Shown: piece by piece, positions 61,128 through 64,000 of the stretch
Numbering within the stretch: position 1 is the stretch's first letter
How the letters are laid out: the number at the start of each line of letters is the position of its first letter
From: Acidobacteriota bacterium
Lineage (GTDB): Bacteria > Acidobacteriota > Terriglobia > Terriglobales > Acidobacteriaceae
Direction of reading: 5' to 3'
Assembly: GCA_031296105.1 (NCBI GenBank)
Contig: JARLGJ010000020.1
Span: 158,016 to 222,015 of the forward strand
DNA length: 64,000 nucleotides
Translations under genes and position numbers: made by a program
Notes under the pieces: model-generated
The model's input: the letters and a program-made list of their open reading frames with translations, nothing else
Told to the model about the DNA's origin: nothing
Database searches by the model: none

Positions 61128-61840
61128 TGCTTGTTTGTGTCCTCAGGCTTGGCGGCCGACGGCGCATTGGGAAGATTCTGCTGCGCCGGGTCTCCGGGTT
61201 GCGCCTCCGGGTTGGCCGGGGCGGGAGTCTTCTCGGGCTCCTGCGCCGCGGGGGGAGGCGTGATGGTCCAGTTGCGGATCGCTTTTTGAAAGACCGGGTC
61301 GAGCCGGTCGAAGTCCTGCGGCGCACAGCGCAAGGCAAAGGAGTACACCAGGCCTTCGTCGGCAATCAGCGCGACTTCCTCGATGCTCTCCGCCTGCGTC
61401 TCCGGGTCGCGCAGACGCACGCGCACAATCTGCGTGTCGTTGCCGTTCAGCAGCAAACGCGTGCGCTGCAAGGTCTCGACTTCGGCTGAAGGGGTGCGGG
61501 TAATGGCTTCCACCATGGCGTCCAGCGTAACGGGCGTGCCGTCGGGCTGGTCGGGAGGATCGAGCACGACAACGTTGAGATCGGGCCAAAGCGATTGGTC
61601 AAGGCCCTCATGCGGCTCGGCAACAACCAAGCCGAGTTCGCCGTAGGCGTCGCCCAGCCGCTGCCACGCCGAAGGCACGGCCACGCACAGCCCCACGCGG
61701 GCGATGCATTCCTCGCGCGTGGCGGAAGCCGAAGTCTTCCTGGTGTTGCTTGCGGCGCGCGCGGACTGGGCCGCGGCTTGACTGGTTTGCGCCGTCAGGG
61801 ACGCCGCGCACAAAAGCGCGGTCAGCAATACTTTCTTCAT
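61124..61840 (-). CDS. Secreted protein of unknown function between panB and panC
   Basis: A 238-aa protein. A clear signal peptide (MKKVLLTALLCAASLTAQTSQA) is followed by a small Cys pair (ECIARVGLCVAVP) and a beta-rich body ('DLNVVVLDPPDQ', 'LNGNDTQIVRVRLRDP', 'VYSFALRCAPQDFDRLDPVFQKAIRNW'). The tail is Pro/Ala/Glu-rich. The pattern 'LR-PV-F-x-x-A-x-x-W' recalls PsbP/LpqN-type modules but I cannot assign the family. It overlaps panB (ATGA at the start) and panC (ATGA at the end). A role in the pathway is not implied by its sequence. Confidence 0.75.
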   Translation of the reverse strand: MKKVLLTALLCAASLTAQTSQAAAQSARAASNTRKTSASATREECIARVGLCVAVPSAWQRLGDAYGELGLVVAEPHEGLDQSLWPDLNVVVLDPPDQPDGTPVTLDAMVEAITRTPSAEVETLQRTRLLLNGNDTQIVRVRLRDPETQAESIEEVALIADEGLVYSFALRCAPQDFDRLDPVFQKAIRNWTITPPPAAQEPEKTPAPANPEAQPGDPAQQNLPNAPSAAKPEDTNKQ

Positions 61841-62721
61841 CCGCCAATCTTTCTTTTGCTCAATTCGTTGAGCACGCCGGCCTGCACTTCGCGCGGCAGG
61901 TGGTAGCTCTCGGCGTCGGAGGGAAATTCCCGGCGGCGCACATCGTCGCGGTAACTCGTGATAGCCGTCGAGATCTGTTCGCCGGCGTTGCAGTAGCGGC
62001 GCACAAACTTTGCCGCCGGGTGAAAGGTAAGTCCGGCCAGGTCGTGGAAGACGAGGATCTGTCCATCGCACTCCGGCCCGGCGCCAATGCCAATGGTAGG
62101 CGTTGCCACTTCGCTGGTAATGCGCGCCGCAACCTCGCGCGGAATGCCTTCCAGAACAAGCGCGGAAACGCCTGCGGCATCCAGGGCCGCGGCGTCGCGC
62201 AGCAGGCTGTCCATGGCCTCCACGGTTTTGCCCTGCACCTTGTAGCCGCCCATGCGGTGCACGGATTGCGGAGTGAGGCCAATGTGTCCAACCACGGGAA
62301 TCTCGGCGTCGAGCATGGCGCGGATCAACTCCACGCGTGAGACGCCGCCCTCGATCTTCACCGCCTCGGCGCCGCCTTCCTTCACAAAGCGCGTGGCGTA
62401 TTCCAGCGCCGCGTTCAATCCCGTGTGATAGGAGCCGAAGGGCATGTCCACCACCAGCAGCGCCTGGCGCACGGCGCGGCGCACGGCGCGCGAGTGATGC
62501 AGCATCTCCTCCACCGTTACCGGCAGAGTGCTGTCATATCCGAGCACCACCTGCGCCAAAGAATCGCCAACCAGGATAAGCTCGACGCCGGCCTCGTCGG
62601 CCAGGCGCGCGGTGGCGTAGTCGTAGGCCGTCAGGCAGACGATGGGTTCGTGCTTGTGCTTTTTGTCCGCCAGAGTGTGGACGGTGACTTTTTGGCGGAA
62701 ATCGCCGGTGGTGATGCTCAT
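61837..62721 (-). CDS. panB: 3-methyl-2-oxobutanoate hydroxymethyltransferase
   Basis: Makes ketopantoate from 2-ketoisovalerate and methylene-THF, the first committed step to pantothenate. From ATG 62721 (GGAGGAG upstream) it has 294 aa. Motifs are 'IVCLTAYDYATARLADEAGVELILVGDS', 'VEGG'-type metal-binding residues around 'VKIEGG', 'VVGHIGLTPQSVH', and 'GIGAGPECDGQILVFHDLAG'. The upstream in-frame extension to 62820 lacks family character. It leads the coupled panB-X-panC operon. Confidence 0.97.
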   Translation of the reverse strand: MSITTGDFRQKVTVHTLADKKHKHEPIVCLTAYDYATARLADEAGVELILVGDSLAQVVLGYDSTLPVTVEEMLHHSRAVRRAVRQALLVVDMPFGSYHTGLNAALEYATRFVKEGGAEAVKIEGGVSRVELIRAMLDAEIPVVGHIGLTPQSVHRMGGYKVQGKTVEAMDSLLRDAAALDAAGVSALVLEGIPREVAARITSEVATPTIGIGAGPECDGQILVFHDLAGLTFHPAAKFVRRYCNAGEQISTAITSYRDDVRRREFPSDAESYHLPREVQAGVLNELSKRKIGG

Positions 62722-62869
62722 GAACTCCTCCAGTGAGGCTCCGCCTGGGCGGATGCCGCCTGTGCGCCGTGGCGCATGATCCAAATGGTATGAACCGCGC
62801 TGATTGTAGCCCGCTGGCAAGGGCGAGGCAAATTGGCCGCACCGTGGACGGGCTGCTCCGCAGCGGGGA

Positions 62870-63379
62870 TTATTTTGCCGGCAACTTGTGCAGGTGTCTT
62901 TCGGCTTCCATCATTACGGTCCGGGCTTCGTCGGCCAGGTTGTCCAGGGCCAGGGCGCTTTCGTGCACCATGTACACGCAGGCGGCCACCAGGCTGCCCA
63001 CGGAGATGAAGCCGATGCCCAGGGCGGCCAGTGCCGCCGCGCGCGCATAGAAGTGCAACTCGTAGTGCACCAGCATTCCGCCCAGCACGGCGATCAGCGC
63101 TTCGGCGGCAAAGCCGCCCACCGCGGCATATCCCAGGCGAATGGCGCGGCCCAGGTATGCGGTGCGCCGCTTGAGCTGGAGGGTTTGCTGTTGCAGGCGC
63201 TGAAACAGTTCGGAGTTCTCCGCAGTGCTGGCCATCACCGTGGCCACCGTGCGCGTGCGGTCAATGACGCGGGCAATGCGGTTGCCCATGCCCAGCACAA
63301 GCACGGAGGACGAATTGGTGAGCAACGCCGGAGCGGCCACCGCGGTCAGTACCGCAAACGGGCTTTCGATGTTGGACAT
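62870..63379 (-). CDS. DUF2721-like membrane protein
   Basis: A 169-aa protein whose N-terminal part 'VLTAVAAPALLTNSSSVLVLGMGNRIARVIDRTRTV' matches the conserved first helix and R-x-x-D-R loop of DUF2721. Two further hydrophobic helices lie at about 82-100 and 112-136. Function is unknown. It follows the hemerythrin gene by 9 bp and is probably cotranscribed with it. Confidence 0.85.
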   Translation of the reverse strand: MSNIESPFAVLTAVAAPALLTNSSSVLVLGMGNRIARVIDRTRTVATVMASTAENSELFQRLQQQTLQLKRRTAYLGRAIRLGYAAVGGFAAEALIAVLGGMLVHYELHFYARAAALAALGIGFISVGSLVAACVYMVHESALALDNLADEARTVMMEAERHLHKLPAK

Positions 63380-63388
63380 GCGGACATC

Positions 63389-63826
63389 CTATTGCACCCG
63401 GCTCGAATGCGATAGGCCCAAATTGCGTTTCTGCACGGCGAACAGTTCGATGTACTCGTGGTCGGCTTGGAGGATGTGGTCGCGCAGCCAGTTGCCGAGA
63501 AAGAACAGCACATCGATCGGCAACACCACAGTGCCAGACTCCATTTGCGCGCGGAACCCGGCAACCTTCGCGACAAAAGCGCGGTGCATCGCCTGGTGCG
63601 CCGCAAGCCCGGGAAAACCGGCGGCCCGCAGAGCCGATTCTTCCCGCGAAAAATGCTCCCGGGTGTAGCGCTCCAACTCGGCCACCACGTTGTTGATCGT
63701 GTGCCGCCCGTGCCCGGCGCTCATGGAATCATTCAGTTCGTTGACGAGAGCGAACAGGTGTTTGTGATCGTCGTCGAACTGCGGGACGAAAACGGTGTAT
63801 TCGGCGTTCCATTCAAACAGAGGCAT
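63389..63826 (-). CDS. Bacteriohemerythrin
   Basis: A 145-aa O2-binding di-iron protein. The ligand set fits the family: His22 in 'DDDHKHLF', His58 and Glu62 in 'HFSREES', His77 and His81 in 'HQAMHRAF', and His/Asp in 'RDHILQADHEY'. The opening 'FEWNAEYTVFVPQFDDDHK' is characteristic. Possible roles are oxygen sensing or delivery. It precedes the DUF2721 gene on the same strand. Confidence 0.94.
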   Translation of the reverse strand: MPLFEWNAEYTVFVPQFDDDHKHLFALVNELNDSMSAGHGRHTINNVVAELERYTREHFSREESALRAAGFPGLAAHQAMHRAFVAKVAGFRAQMESGTVVLPIDVLFFLGNWLRDHILQADHEYIELFAVQKRNLGLSHSSRVQ

Positions 63827-63875
63827 AGGCTGCTCCCGCCAGGCTCACGAAGCCCAGCTTAGAGCATTTTTCGCT

Positions 63876-64000
63876 TTACTGTAGACTGTTCATGGTGAGT
63901 CTGAACCAAGCACTTGCATTGTCTGGTGTTATGCATGGCAGAGCCTCTGTGATGGCCTGATCGAGTGTTTCTTTGGTTCGTGCTTTGGCGTCGCGAAGCA
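63876..64000 (-). mobile_element. 3' end of an IS630-type transposase gene (cut by window edge)
   Basis: On the minus strand the frame ending at TAA 63876-63878 encodes about 40 residues, L-R-D-A-K-A-R-T-K-E-T-L-D-Q-A-I-T-E-A-L then a tail with 'WFRLTMNSLQ'. The R-T-x-E-x-L-x-x-A-I-x-x-A-L pattern near the C-terminus fits IS630-family transposases. The rest lies beyond position 64000. The terminal inverted repeat should fall within about 50 bp after the stop but was not identified. Confidence 0.55.

Overview
This is a GC-rich (about 60% or more by eye) chromosomal segment from a Gram-negative bacterium. The best guess is a member of the Acidobacteriota (Terriglobia-like). The evidence is: lipid A/Kdo/heptose genes (waaA, lpxK, hldA/hldC, waaC) that require an outer membrane; a BamD-like lipoprotein and a TonB-family protein; a tilS-hpt fusion upstream of ftsH; REC proteins with PATAN/DUF4388 or long disordered tails; and a paired-palindrome intergenic element of a kind I associate with acidobacterial genomes. 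The taxonomic call rests on gene style, not on a search. No rRNA or tRNA gene, CRISPR array or prophage was seen. The only mobile DNA is the 3' end of an IS630-type transposase gene cut by the right edge, plus two palindromic intergenic elements.

Layout. 1-1.2 kb: 3' part of a CreD-like membrane protein. 1.3-10 kb (minus strand): tilS-hpt fusion and ftsH, thrS, a single-domain response regulator and aceA (glyoxylate shunt). 10.7-16.6 kb: a DnaI/DnaC-like ATPase with a zinc knuckle, two small unknowns, a UvrC-like protein with a decayed GIY-YIG site, a convergent PD-(D/E)XK-like protein and a secreted tandem P19-like protein. 16.6-21.9 kb: folK, HU, an Smr-domain protein, then hsp20 and clpB. 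21.9-30.2 kb: pirin, FmdB zinc ribbon, rsmI, a GT-C-like membrane protein, valS and nadC. 30.2-38.2 kb: a receiver protein with a very long acidic Pro/Ala tail, bamD, rpe, an orphan OppF-like ATPase, a PEGA protein and gatB. 38.3-46.5 kb is one long plus-strand run: waaA-lpxK-coaX-unknown-rlmD-like-yciI-comEC. 46.5-52.3 kb (minus): DUF2007, DUF3108, an ICMT-like protein, waaC-hldC-hldA, and miaA with a coupled mini-gene. 52.3-58.1 kb: TonB protein, Gfo/Idh/MocA dehydrogenase, moaC, REC-PATAN, diacylglycerol-kinase-like and YdjM-like genes. 58.1-64 kb (minus): GNAT, dacB, panB-X-panC, DUF2721, bacteriohemerythrin and the IS630 fragment.

How they work together. Envelope biogenesis dominates: Kdo transfer and lipid A phosphorylation, ADP-heptose supply and heptosyl transfer, outer-membrane protein assembly, PBP4-type peptidoglycan trimming and TonB energy transduction. 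Translation and its quality control form a second theme (thrS, valS, gatB, tilS, miaA, rsmI, rlmD-like, ftsH, clpB, hsp20). Vitamin and cofactor genes are scattered (folK, nadC, coaX, panB, panC, moaC). Three receiver-domain proteins lie here without a histidine kinase.

Most interesting points: the HPRT half of the TilS fusion has lost key catalytic residues; the 697-aa REC/disordered/C-terminal-helix protein has a PopZ-like layout; a secreted protein of unknown function is translationally locked inside panB-panC; a nuclease-dead-looking UvrC paralogue overlaps a PD-(D/E)XK-like gene tail to tail; the TonB protein may start at a non-canonical ATC codon; and two very small genes have convincing local signals.
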